Assembly (NCBI GenBank): GCA_963920575.1
Contig: OY986974.1
Span: 372,001-436,000 of the forward strand
Source of the DNA: Narthecium ossifragum
Taxonomy: Eukaryota; Streptophyta; Magnoliopsida; Dioscoreales; Nartheciaceae
Direction of reading: 5' to 3'
DNA: 64,000 nucleotides
This document shows, in pieces, positions 53,177 to 64,000 of the stretch (the first letter of the stretch is position 1; the number at the start of each line of letters is the position of its first letter). The notes beneath the pieces are model-generated. The model did no database searches, was not told the origin of the DNA, and saw only the letters and a list, made by a program, of their open reading frames with translations. A program made the translations under genes and the position numbers.

Positions 53177-54627
53177 ATGCCCTATATACCTTTACGGATT
53201 TTGTACACGAAATATAGTAGATTAACTAATAACTATTTCACTTTTTACTCTCCAAATTTCACTTTTTACCCTGCCTTTATTTACCTTTTTCATATCATTT
53301 TTTTATTTTCACTCCGACCTTTTTACTTCTTATTTTTTTACCATTACTACATTCCCTAATGCCCTATTTACCTGTACGGAATTGGTAGACGAAATATAGT
53401 AGATTAACTATTAACTATTTCACTTTTTACTCTCCAAATTTCTCTCTTTACCCTGCCTTTATTTACCTTTTTCATATCATTTTTTTATTTTCACTCCGAC
53501 CTTTTTACTTCTTATTTTTTTACCATTACTACATTCCCTATGCCCTATATACCTATACGGATTTTGTAGACGAAATATATTAGATTAACTAATAACTATT
53601 TCACTTTTTACTCTCCAAATTTCACTTTTTACCCTGCCTTTATTTACCTTTTTCATATCATTTTTTTATTTTCACTCCGTCCTTTTTACTTCTTATTTTT
53701 TTACCATTACTACATTCCCTAATGCCCTATATACCTATACGGATGTTGTAGACGAAATATAGTAGATTAACTAATAACTATTTCACTTTTTACTCTCCAA
53801 ATTTCACTTTTTACCCTGCCTTTATTTACCTTTTTCATATCATTTTTTTATTTTCACTCCGTCCTTTTTACTTCTTATTTTTTTACCATTACTACATTCC
53901 CTAATGCCCTATATACCTATACGGATTTTGTAGACGAAATATAGTAGATTAACTAATAACTATTTCACTTTTTACTCTCCAAATTTCACTTTTTACCCTG
54001 CCTTTATTTACCTTTTTCATATCATTTTTTTATGTTCACTCCGTCTTTTTTACTTCTTATTTTTTTACCATTACTACATTCCCTAATGCCCTATATACCT
54101 ATACGGATTTTGTAGATGAAATATAGTAGATTAACTATTAACTATTTCACTTTTTACTCTTCAAATTTCACTTTTTACCCTGCCTTTATTTACCTTTTTC
54201 ATATCATTTTTTTATTTTCACTCCGACCTTTTTACTTCTTATTTTTTTACCATTACTACATTCCCTAATGCCCTATATACCTGTACGGAATTGGTAGACG
54301 AAATATATTAGATTAACTATTAACTATTTCACTTTTTACTCTCCAAATTTCTCTCTTTACCCTGCCTTTATTTACCTTTTTCATATCATTTTTTTATTTT
54401 CACTCCGACCTTTTTACTTCTTATTTTTACCATTACTACATTCCCTAATGCCCTATATACCTATACGGATTTTGTAGACGAAATATAGTAGATTAACTAA
54501 TAACTATTTCACTTTTTATTCTCCAAATTTCACTTTTTACCCTGCTTTTATTTACCTTTTTCAAATCATTTTTTTATTTTCACTCCGACCTTTTTACTTC
54601 TTATTTTTACCATTACTACATTCCCTA
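53177..54627 (+). repeat. 1,451-bp eight-monomer HOR, copy 1
   Basis: The GTACACG monomers at 53177, 54628 and 56079 are 1,451 bp apart (8 x 182 minus two 2-bp T-run losses and one lost A). The unit holds CTGTACGGAATTGG, CCCTATGCC, GATGTTG, TTATGTTCACTCC and GTAGATG monomers in fixed order. This copy keeps GATGTTGTAGACG where the later ones have GATGTTGTAGTCG, and has TTTACGG in its first monomer. Confidence 0.86.
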
Positions 54628-56078
54628 ATGCCCTATATACCTATACGGATTTTGTACACGAAATATAGTAGATTAACTATTAACTATTTCACTTTTTACT
54701 CTCCAAATTTCACTTTTTACACTGCCTTTATTTACCTTTTTCATATCATTTTTTTATTTTCACTCCGACCTTTTTACTTCTTATTTTTTTACCATTACTA
54801 CATTCCCTAATGCCCTATTTACCTGTACGGAATTGGTAGACGAAATATAGTAGATTAACTATTAACTATTTCACTTTTTACTCTCCAAATTTCTCTCTTT
54901 ACCCTGCCTTTATTTACCTTTTTCATATCATTTTTTTATTTTCACTCCGACCTTTTTACTTCTTATTTTTTTACCATTACTACATTCCCTATGCCCTATA
55001 TACCTATACGGATTTTGTAGACGAAATATATTAGATTAACTAATAACTATTTCACTTTTTACTCTCCAAATTTCACTTTTTACCCTGCCTTTATTTACGT
55101 TTTTCATATCATTTTTTTATTTTCACTCCGTCCTTTTTAATTCTTATTTTTTTACCATTACTACATTCCCTAATGCCCTATATACCTATACGGATGTTGT
55201 AGTCGAAATATAGTAGATTAACTAATAACTATTTCAATTTTTACTCTCCAAATTTCACTTTTTACCCTGCCTTTATTTACCTTTTTCATATCATTTTTTT
55301 ATTTTCACTCCGTCCTTTTTACTTCTTATTTTTTTACCATTACTACATTCCCTAATGCCCTATATACCTATACGGATTTTGTAGACGAAATATAGTAGAT
55401 TAACTAATAACTATTTCACTTTTTACTCTCCAAATTTCACTTTTTACCCTGCCTTTATTTACCTTTTTCATATCATTTTTTTATGTTCACTCCGTCTTTT
55501 TTACTTCTTATTTTTTTACCATTACTACATTCCCTAATGCCCTATATACCTATACGGATTTTGTAGATGAAATATAGTAGATTAACTATTAACTATTTCA
55601 CTTTTTACTCTTCAAATTTCACTGTTTACCCTGCCTTTATTTACCTTTTTCATATCATTTTTTTATTTTCACTCCGACCTTTTTACTTCTTATTTTTTTA
55701 CCATTACTACATTCCCTAATGCCCTATATACCTGTACGGAATTGGTAGACGAAATATATTAGATTAACTATTAACTATTTCACTTTTTACTCTCCAAATT
55801 TCTCTCTTTACCCTGCCTTTATTTACCTTTTTCATATCATTTTTTTATTTTCACTCCGACCTTTTTACTTCTTATTTTTACCATTACTACATTCCCTAAT
55901 GCCCTATATACCTATACGGATTTTGTAGACGAAATATAGTAGATTAACTAATAACTATTTCACTTTTTATTCTCCAAATTTCACTTTTTACCCTGCTTTT
56001 ATTTACCTTTTTCAAATCATTTTTTTATTTTCACTCCGACCTTTTTACTTCTTATTTTTACCATTACTACATTCCCTA
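54628..56078 (+). repeat. 1,451-bp eight-monomer HOR, copy 2
   Basis: Same eight types in the same order. Private changes include CTTTTTAATTC near 55132, TTTCAATTTTT near 55233 and CACTGTTTACC near 55621. TTATGTTCACTCC recurs from copy 1 at the 1,451-bp offset, and a related monomer occurs near 48414. Confidence 0.86.
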
Positions 56079-56623
56079 ATGCCCTATATACCTATACGGA
56101 TTTTGTACACGAAATATAGTAGATTAACTATTAACTATTTCACTTTTTACTCTCCAAATTTCACTTTTTACACTGCCTTTATTTACCTTTTTCATATCAT
56201 TTTTTTATTTTCACTCCGACCTTTTTACTTCTTATTTTTTTACCATTACTACATTCCCTAATGCCCTATTTACCTGTACGGAATTGGTAGACGAAATATA
56301 GTAGATTAACTATTAACTATTTCACTTTTTACTCTCCAAATTTCTCTCTTTACCCTGCCTTTATTTACCTTTTTCATATCATTTTTTTATTTTCACTCCG
56401 ACCTTTTTACTTCTTATTTTTTTACCATTACTACATTCCCTATGCCCTATATACCTATACGGATTTTGTAGACGAAATATATTAGATTAACTAATAACTA
56501 TTTCACTTTTTACTCTCCAAATTTCACTTTTTACCCTGCCTTTATTTACGTTTTTCATATCATTTTTTTATTTTCACTCCGTCCTTTTTACTTCTTATTT
56601 TTTTACCATTACTACATTCCCTA
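56079..56623 (+). repeat. 1,451-bp HOR, copy 3 (first monomers only)
   Basis: The first three monomers (GTACACG, CTGTACGGAATTGG, CCCTATGCC with TTTACGTTTTTC) follow the 1,451-bp order and also match 49011-49555. From the GTAGTCG monomer at 56624 the array passes into a different eight-monomer order of 1,449 bp. Confidence 0.78.
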
Positions 56624-58072
56624 ATGCCCTATATACCTATACGGATGTTGTAGTCGAAATATAGTAGATTAACTAATAACTATTTCACTTTTTACTCTCC
56701 AAATTTCACTTTCTACCCTGCCTTTATTTACCTTTTTCATATCATTTTTTTATTTTCACTCCGTCCTTTTTACTTCTTATTTTTTTACCATTACTACATT
56801 CCCTAATGCCCTATATACCTATACGGATTTTGTAGACGAAATATAGTAGATTAACTAATAACTATTTCACTTTTTACTCTCCAAATGTCACTTTTTACCC
56901 TGCCTTTATTTACCTTTTTCATATCATTTTTTTATTTTCACTCCGACCTTTTTACTTCTTATTTTTACCATTACTACATTCACTAATGCCCTATATACCT
57001 ATACGGATTTTGTAGACGAAATATAGTAGATTAACTAATAACTATTTCACTTTTTATTCTCCAAATTTCACTTTTTACCCTGCCTTTATTTACCTTTTTC
57101 AAATCATTTTTTTATTTTCACTCCGTCCTTTTTACTTCTTATTTTTTTACCATTACTACATTCCCTAATGCCCTATATACCTATACGGATTTTGTAGACG
57201 AAATATAGTAGATTAACTAATAACTATTTCACTTTTTACTCTCCAAATTTCACTTTTTACCATGCCTTTATTTACCTTTTTCATATCATTTTTTTATTTT
57301 CACTCCGACCTTTTTACTTCTTATTTTTACCATTACTACATTCCCTAATGCCCTATATACCTATACGGATTTTGTAGACGAAATATAGTAGATTAACTAT
57401 TAACTATTTCACTTTTTACTCTCTAAATTTCACTTTTTACACTGCCTTTATTTACCTTTTTCATATCATTTTTTTATTTTCACTCCGACCTTTTTACTTC
57501 TTATTTTTTTACCATTACTACATTCCCTAATGCCCTATATACCTGTACGGAATTGGTAGACGAAATATAGTAGATTAACTATTAACTATTTCACTTTTTA
57601 CTCTCCAAATTTCTCTCTTTACCCTGCCTTTATTTACCTTTTTCATATCATTTTTTTATTTTCACTCCGACCTTTTTACTTCTTATTTTTACCATTACTA
57701 CATTCCCTAATGCCCTATATACCTATACGGATTTTGTAGACGAAATATAGTAGATTAACTAATAACTATTTCACTTTTTATTCTCCAAATTTCACTTTTT
57801 ACCCTGCCTTTATTTACCTTTTTCATATCATTTTTTTATTTTCACTCCGACCTTTTTACTTCTTATTTTTTTACCATTACTACATTCCCTATGCCCTATA
57901 TACCTATACGGATTTTGTAGACGAAATATATTAGATTAACTAATAACTATTTCACTTTTTACTCTCCAAATTTCACTTTTTACCCTGCCTTTATTTACGT
58001 TTTTCATATCATTTTTTTATTTTCACTCCGTCCTTTTTACTTCTTATTTTTTTACCATTACTACATTCCCTA
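56624..58072 (+). repeat. 1,449-bp eight-monomer HOR, copy 1
   Basis: Anchors of GATGTTGTAGTCG monomers at 56624, 58073 and 59522 are exactly 1,449 bp apart. CAAATGTCAC (GTCA at 56887, 58336, 59785) and CATTCACTAATG recur at the same spacing. The length fits three 180-bp, one 181-bp and four 182-bp monomers. I found almost no differences between copies, so this is one of the youngest parts of the window. Confidence 0.9.
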
Positions 58073-59521
58073 ATGCCCTATATACCTATACGGATGTTGT
58101 AGTCGAAATATAGTAGATTAACTAATAACTATTTCACTTTTTACTCTCCAAATTTCACTTTCTACCCTGCCTTTATTTACCTTTTTCATATCATTTTTTT
58201 ATTTTCACTCCGTCCTTTTTACTTCTTATTTTTTTACCATTACTACATTCCCTAATGCCCTATATACCTATACGGATTTTGTAGACGAAATATAGTAGAT
58301 TAACTAATAACTATTTCACTTTTTACTCTCCAAATGTCACTTTTTACCCTGCCTTTATTTACCTTTTTCATATCATTTTTTTATTTTCACTCCGACCTTT
58401 TTACTTCTTATTTTTACCATTACTACATTCACTAATGCCCTATATACCTATACGGATTTTGTAGACGAAATATAGTAGATTAACTAATAACTATTTCACT
58501 TTTTATTCTCCAAATTTCACTTTTTACCCTGCCTTTATTTACCTTTTTCAAATCATTTTTTTATTTTCACTCCGTCCTTTTTACTTCTTATTTTTTTACC
58601 ATTACTACATTCCCTAATGCCCTATATACCTATACGGATTTTGTAGACGAAATATAGTAGATTAACTAATAACTATTTCACTTTTTACTCTCCAAATTTC
58701 ACTTTTTACCATGCCTTTATTTACCTTTTTCATATCATTTTTTTATTTTCACTCCGACCTTTTTACTTCTTATTTTTACCATTACTACATTCCCTAATGC
58801 CCTATATACCTATACGGATTTTGTAGACGAAATATAGTAGATTAACTATTAACTATTTCACTTTTTACTCTCTAAATTTCACTTTTTACACTGCCTTTAT
58901 TTACCTTTTTCATATCATTTTTTTATTTTCACTCCGACCTTTTTACTTCTTATTTTTTTACCATTACTACATTCCCTAATGCCCTATATACCTGTACGGA
59001 ATTGGTAGACGAAATATAGTAGATTAACTATTAACTATTTCACTTTTTACTCTCCAAATTTCTCTCTTTACCCTGCCTTTATTTACCTTTTTCATATCAT
59101 TTTTTTATTTTCACTCCGACCTTTTTACTTCTTATTTTTACCATTACTACATTCCCTAATGCCCTATATACCTATACGGATTTTGTAGACGAAATATAGT
59201 AGATTAACTAATAACTATTTCACTTTTTATTCTCCAAATTTCACTTTTTACCCTGCCTTTATTTACCTTTTTCATATCATTTTTTTATTTTCACTCCGAC
59301 CTTTTTACTTCTTATTTTTTTACCATTACTACATTCCCTATGCCCTATATACCTATACGGATTTTGTAGACGAAATATATTAGATTAACTAATAACTATT
59401 TCACTTTTTACTCTCCAAATTTCACTTTTTACCCTGCCTTTATTTACGTTTTTCATATCATTTTTTTATTTTCACTCCGTCCTTTTTACTTCTTATTTTT
59501 TTACCATTACTACATTCCCTA
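58073..59521 (+). repeat. 1,449-bp eight-monomer HOR, copy 2
   Basis: Complete copy with all markers of copy 1: GTAGTCG, CTTTCTACCC, CAAATGTCAC, CATTCACTAATG, TTTTCAAATC, ACCATGCC, CTCTCTAAATTTC and CTGTACGGAATTGG. It appears identical to copy 1 at the marker sites compared. Confidence 0.9.
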
Positions 59522-60970
59522 ATGCCCTATATACCTATACGGATGTTGTAGTCGAAATATAGTAGATTAACTAATAACTATTTCACTTTTTACTCTCCAA
59601 ATTTCACTTTCTACCCTGCCTTTATTTACCTTTTTCATATCATTTTTTTATTTTCACTCCGTCCTTTTTACTTCTTATTTTTTTACCATTACTACATTCC
59701 CTAATGCCCTATATACCTATACGGATTTTGTAGACGAAATATAGTAGATTAACTAATAACTATTTCACTTTTTACTCTCCAAATGTCACTTTTTACCCTG
59801 CCTTTATTTACCTTTTTCATATCATTTTTTTATTTTCACTCCGACCTTTTTACTTCTTATTTTTACCATTACTACATTCACTAATGCCCTATATACCTAT
59901 ACGGATTTTGTAGACGAAATATAGTAGATTAACTAATAACTATTTCACTTTTTATTCTCCAAATTTCACTTTTTACCCTGCCTTTATTTACCTTTTTCAA
60001 ATCATTTTTTTATTTTCACTCCGTCCTTTTTACTTCTTATTTTTTTACCATTACTACATTCCCTAATGCCCTATATACCTATACGGATTTTGTAGACGAA
60101 ATATAGTAGATTAACTAATAACTATTTCACTTTTTACTCTCCAAATTTCACTTTTTACCATGCCTTTATTTACCTTTTTCATATCATTTTTTTATTTTCA
60201 CTCCGACCTTTTTACTTCTTATTTTTACCATTACTACATTCCCTAATGCCCTATATACCTATACGGATTTTGTAGACGAAATATAGTAGATTAACTATTA
60301 ACTATTTCACTTTTTACTCTCTAAATTTCACTTTTTACACTGCCTTTATTTACCTTTTTCATATCATTTTTTTATTTTCACTCCGACCTTTTTACTTCTT
60401 ATTTTTTTACCATTACTACATTCCCTAATGCCCTATATACCTGTACGGAATTGGTAGACGAAATATAGTAGATTAACTATTAACTATTTCACTTTTTACT
60501 CTCCAAATTTCTCTCTTTACCCTGCCTTTATTTACCTTTTTCATATCATTTTTTTATTTTCACTCCGACCTTTTTACTTCTTATTTTTACCATTACTACA
60601 TTCCCTAATGCCCTATATACCTATACGGATTTTGTAGACGAAATATAGTAGATTAACTAATAACTATTTCACTTTTTATTCTCCAAATTTCACTTTTTAC
60701 CCTGCCTTTATTTACCTTTTTCATATCATTTTTTTATTTTCACTCCGACCTTTTTACTTCTTATTTTTTTACCATTACTACATTCCCTATGCCCTATATA
60801 CCTATACGGATTTTGTAGACGAAATATATTAGATTAACTAATAACTATTTCACTTTTTACTCTCCAAATTTCACTTTTTAACCTGCCTTTATTTACCTTT
60901 TTCAAATCATTTTTTTATTTTCACTCCGTCCTTTTTACTTCTTATTTTTTTACCATTACTACATTCCCTA
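59522..60970 (+). repeat. 1,449-bp eight-monomer HOR, copy 3 (last monomer switched)
   Basis: Follows copies 1 and 2 until its CCCTATGCC monomer near 60790. That monomer then has TTTTTAACCTGCC and TTTTCAAATC where the earlier copies have TTTTTACCCTGCC and TTTACGTTTTTC. The replacement sequence is the one found near 51635, so the HOR ends at a recombination breakpoint close to 60880. Confidence 0.86.
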
Positions 60971-61515
60971 ATGCCCTATATACCTATACGGATTTTGTAG
61001 ACGAAATATAGAAGATTAACTAATAAGTTTTTCACTTTTTACTCTCCAAATTTCACTTTTTACCATGCCTTTATTTACCTTTTTCATATCATTTTTTTAT
61101 TTTCACTCCGACCTTTTTACTTCTTATTTTTACCATTACTACATTCCCTAATGCCCTATATACCTATACGGATTTTGTAGACGAAATATAGTAGATTAAC
61201 TATTAACTATTTCACTTTTTACTCTCCAAATTTCACTTTTTACCCTGCCTTTATTTACCTTTTTCATATCATTTTTTTATTTTCACTCTGACCTTTTTAC
61301 TTCTTATTTTTTTACCATTACTACATTCTCTAATGCCCTATATACCTATACGGATTTTGTATACGAAATATAGTAGATTAACTAATAACTATTTCACTTT
61401 TTATTCTCCAAATTTTACTTTTTACCCTGCCTTTATTTACCTTTTTGATATCATTTTTTTATTTTCACTCCGACCTTTTTACTTCTTATTTTTTTACCAT
61501 TACTACATTCCCTAA
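60880..61515 (+). repeat. Segment copied from 9,241 bp upstream (about 51640-52270)
   Basis: TTTTTAACCTGCC (51635 and 60876), AGAAGATTAAC (51770 and 61011) and the GTATACG/TTGATATC monomer (52092 and 61333) are all separated by 9,241 bp. The constant offset across more than 450 bp shows one segment, not independent mutations. Private changes here include TAATAAGTTTTTCAC near 61022 and CACTCTGACC near 61285. Confidence 0.83.
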
Positions 61516-62961
61516 TGCCCTATATACCTATACGGATTTTGTAGACGAAATATAGTAGATTAACTAATAACTATTTCACTTTTTACTCTCCAAATTTCAC
61601 TTTTTACCATGCCTTTATTTACCTTTTTCATAACATTTTTTTATTTTCACTCCGACCTTTTTACTTCTTATTTTTACCATTACTACATTCCCTAATGCCC
61701 TATATACCTATACGGATTTTGTACACGAAATATAGTAGATTAACTATTAACTATTTCACTTTTTACTCTCCAAATTTCACTTTTTACCCTGCCTTTATTT
61801 ACCTTTTTCATATTATTTTTTTATTTTCACTCCGACCTTTTTACTTCTTATTTTTTTACCATTACTACATTCCCTAATGCCCTATATACCTGTACGGAAT
61901 TGGTAGACGAAATATAGTAGATTAACTATTAACTATTTCACTTTTTACTCTCCAAATTTCTCTCTTTACCCTGCCTTTATTTACCTTTTTCATATCATTT
62001 TTTGATTTTTACTCCGACCTTTTTACTTCTTATTTTTACCATTACTACATTCCCTAATGACCTATATACCTATACGGATTTTGTAGACGAAATATAGTAG
62101 ATTAACTAATAACTATTTCACTTTTTATTCTCCAAATTTCACTTTTTACCCTGCCTTTATTTACCTTTTTCATATCATTTTTTTATTTTCACTCCGACCT
62201 TTTTACTTCTTATTTTTACCATTACTACATTCCATAATGCCCTATATACCTATACGGATTTTATAGACGAAATATAGTAGATTAACTAATAACTATTTCA
62301 CTTTTTATTCTCCAAATTTCACTTTTTACCCTGCCTTTATTTACCTTTTTCATATCATTTTTTTATTTTCTCTCCGACCTTTTTACTTCTTATTTTTTTA
62401 CCATTACTACATTCCCTATGCCCTATATACCTATACGGATTTTGTAGACGAAATATATTAGATTAACTAATAACTATTTCACTTTTTACTCTCCAAATTT
62501 CACTTTTTACCCTGCCTTTATTTACCTTTTTCAAATCATTTTTTTATTTTCACTCCGTCCTTTTTACTTCTTATTTTTTTACCATTACTACATTCCCTAA
62601 TGGCCTATATACCTATACGGATTTTGTAGACGAAATATAGTAGATTAACTAATAACTATTTCACTTTTTACTCTCCAAATTTCACTTTTTACCATGCCTT
62701 TATTTACTTTTTTCATATCATTTTTTTATTTTCACTCCGACCTTTTTACTTCTTATTTTTACCATTACTACATTCCCTAATGCCCTATATACCTATACGG
62801 ATTTTGTAGACGAAATATAGTAGATTAACTATTAACTATTTCACTTTTTACTCTCCAAATTTCACTTTTTACCCTGCCTTTATTTACCTTTTTCATATCA
62901 TTTTTTTATTTTCACTCCGACCTTTTTACTTCTTATTTTTTTACCATTACTACATTCTCTA
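61516..62961 (+). repeat. Region H: mixed monomers with many private changes
   Basis: Types familiar from region H in an order I could not match to one HOR. Private changes include CATAACATTTTT near 61629, TATTATTTTTTT near 61812, TTTTGATTTTTACTCC near 62003, ATGACCTATAT at 62058, CATTCCATAATG near 62229, TTTATAGACG near 62261, TTTTCTCTCCGACC near 62368 and ATGGCCTATAT at 62602. The variant load is intermediate between the young HOR blocks and the diverged stretch at 38.2-39.4 kb. Confidence 0.8.
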
Positions 62962-64000
62962 ATGCCCTATATACCTATACGGATTTTGTATACGAAATAT
63001 AGTAGATTAACTAATAACTATTTCACTTTTTATTCTCCAAATTTTACTTTTTACCCTGCCTTTATTTACCTTTTTCATATCATTTTTTTATTTTCACTCC
63101 GACCTTTTTACTTCTTATTTTTTTACCATTACTACATTCCCTAATGCCCTATATACCTATACGGATTTTGTAGACGAAATATAGTAGATTAACTAATAAC
63201 TAGTCCACTTTTTACTCTCCAAATTTCACTTTTTACCCTGCCTTTATTTACCTTTTTCATATCATTTTTTTATTTTCACTCCGTCCTTTTTACTTCTTAT
63301 TTTTTTACCATTACTACATTCCCTAATGCCCTATATACCTATACGGATTTTGTAGACGAAATATAGTAGATTAACTAATAACTATTTAACTTTTTACTCT
63401 CCAAATTTCACTTTTTACCCTGCCTTTATTTACCTTTTTCATATCATTTTTTTATTTTCACTCCGACCTTTTTACTTCTTATTTTTTTACCATTACTACA
63501 TTCCCTAATGCCCTATATACCTATACGGATTTTGTAGACGAAATATAGTAGATTAACTAATAACTAGTCCACTTTTTACTCTCCAAATTTCACTTTTTAC
63601 CCTGCCTTTATTTACCTTTTTCATATCATTTTTTTATTTTCACTCCGTCCTTTTTACTTCTTATTTTTTTACCATTACTACATTCCCTAATGCCCTATAT
63701 ACCTAGACGGATTTTGTAAACGAAATATAGTAGATTAACTATTAACTATTTCACTTTTTACTCTCCAAATTTCACTTTTTACCCTGCCTTTATTTACATT
63801 TTCCATATCATTTTTTTATTTTCACTCCGACCTTTTTACTTCTTATTTTTTTACCATTACTACATTCCCTAATGCCCTATATACCTAGACGGATTTTGTA
63901 ATCGAAATATAGTAGATTAACTATTAACTATTTCACTTTTTACTCTCCAAATTTCACTTTTTACCCTGCCTTTATTTACATTTTCCATATCATTTTTTTA
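62962..64000 (+). repeat. Right end: all-long monomers with CTAGTCC and AGACGG/GTAAACG types
   Basis: Monomers start at 62962, 63144, 63326, 63508, 63690 and 63872 (the last cut by the window edge after 129 bp). All complete ones are 182 bp. CTAGTCC variants at 63200 and 63564 are two monomers apart, so a dimer is forming. The monomers at 63690 and 63872 combine AGACGG with GTAAACG or GTAATCG and have TTTACATTTTCC, a pairing otherwise seen in region C near 9368-9456 and 11970-12070. Confidence 0.85.

Larger units (their letters stand above)
1..64000 (+). repeat. Uninterrupted satellite array, ~182-bp monomer, all one orientation
   Basis: Every part of the window reads as the same monomer on the same strand. 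Successive ATGCCCTATATACC anchors are normally 180, 181 or 182 bp apart, with rare exceptions annotated separately. I saw no inversion, no transposon insertion and no unique sequence. Monomers differ by scattered substitutions and by the length of one T run. Higher-order repeats of 5, 6, 8, 10, 12, 15 and 25 monomers are visible from recurring diagnostic variants. Satellites of 150-190 bp with HORs are typical of eukaryotic centromeres and pericentromeres, so that is the likeliest setting, but this is inference. I do not recognise the family or species. Confidence 0.98.

Noticed and set aside
1..64000. CRISPR array
   Set aside because: Repeats are about 182 bp and directly adjacent with no unique spacers, and there are no cas genes.
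1..64000. Telomeric repeats, LTRs, transposon ends or rDNA spacer
   Set aside because: I saw no short G-rich telomere-type repeat, no terminal inverted repeats with target duplications, no polymerase or integrase reading frames and no rRNA sequence. All variation is explained by one monomer family.
1..64000. Assembly artefact from collapsed or looped reads
   Set aside because: Exact duplication by a looping error would give identical copies. Here most copies differ by private substitutions, T-run lengths and two distinct truncated monomers, and HOR periods change along the window. Local errors in the almost invariant 908- and 1,449-bp blocks cannot be excluded from sequence alone.

Overview
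The whole 64 kb window is satellite DNA. One repeat monomer of about 182 bp runs head to tail, always in the same orientation, from the first base to the last. There are roughly 350 copies and both ends of the window lie inside the array. I found no gene, RNA gene, transposon, CRISPR array or unique sequence. The monomer is about 28% G+C and strongly strand-asymmetric: by hand count the + strand of one monomer is about 47% T, 25% A, 22% C and 5.5% G. A long pure array with nested higher-order repeats (HORs) points to a eukaryotic chromosome, most likely centromeric, pericentromeric or another heterochromatic block. I do not recognise the monomer, so I cannot name the organism, and nothing here proves centromere function.

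Coordinates use an arbitrary monomer phase starting at the conserved ATGCCCTATATACC. Two length classes dominate: 182 bp (a run of 7 T near the end) and 180 bp (5 T). Diagnostic single-base changes, such as GTAGACG to GTATACG, GTACACG, GTAAACG or TTAGACG, and an AATTGG form, let each monomer be typed. These types recur in fixed orders and so define the HORs.

Layout: (A) 1-6345, a 908-bp five-monomer HOR in about seven near-identical copies, itself duplicated in 2,724-bp blocks of three. (B) 6346-8619, a 1,090-bp six-monomer HOR. (C) 8256-13584, a 2.6-2.7 kb segment present twice, the first copy carrying an 80-bp truncated monomer. (D) 13585-15220, a return of the 908-bp HOR. (E) 15221-18890, two 1,835-bp ten-monomer units with an internal 21-bp expansion. 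(F) 18891-36737, overlapping duplications with offsets of 4,557 and 2,742 bp built from 1,269-, 1,636- and 1,653-bp modules. (G) 36738-39407, ending in the most diverged stretch, with a 130-bp truncated monomer. (H) 39408-64000, a second HOR family with offsets of 2,174, 2,172, 1,451 and 1,449 bp and one segment repeated 9,241 bp away.

The recurrent 60-codon open reading frames come from the satellite itself. They appear only where a one-base variant removes an in-frame TAG, and I do not annotate them as genes. The interest of the window lies in the layered record of unequal exchange and duplication, the strand asymmetry, and a short G-containing box in every monomer that could be a protein-binding site.
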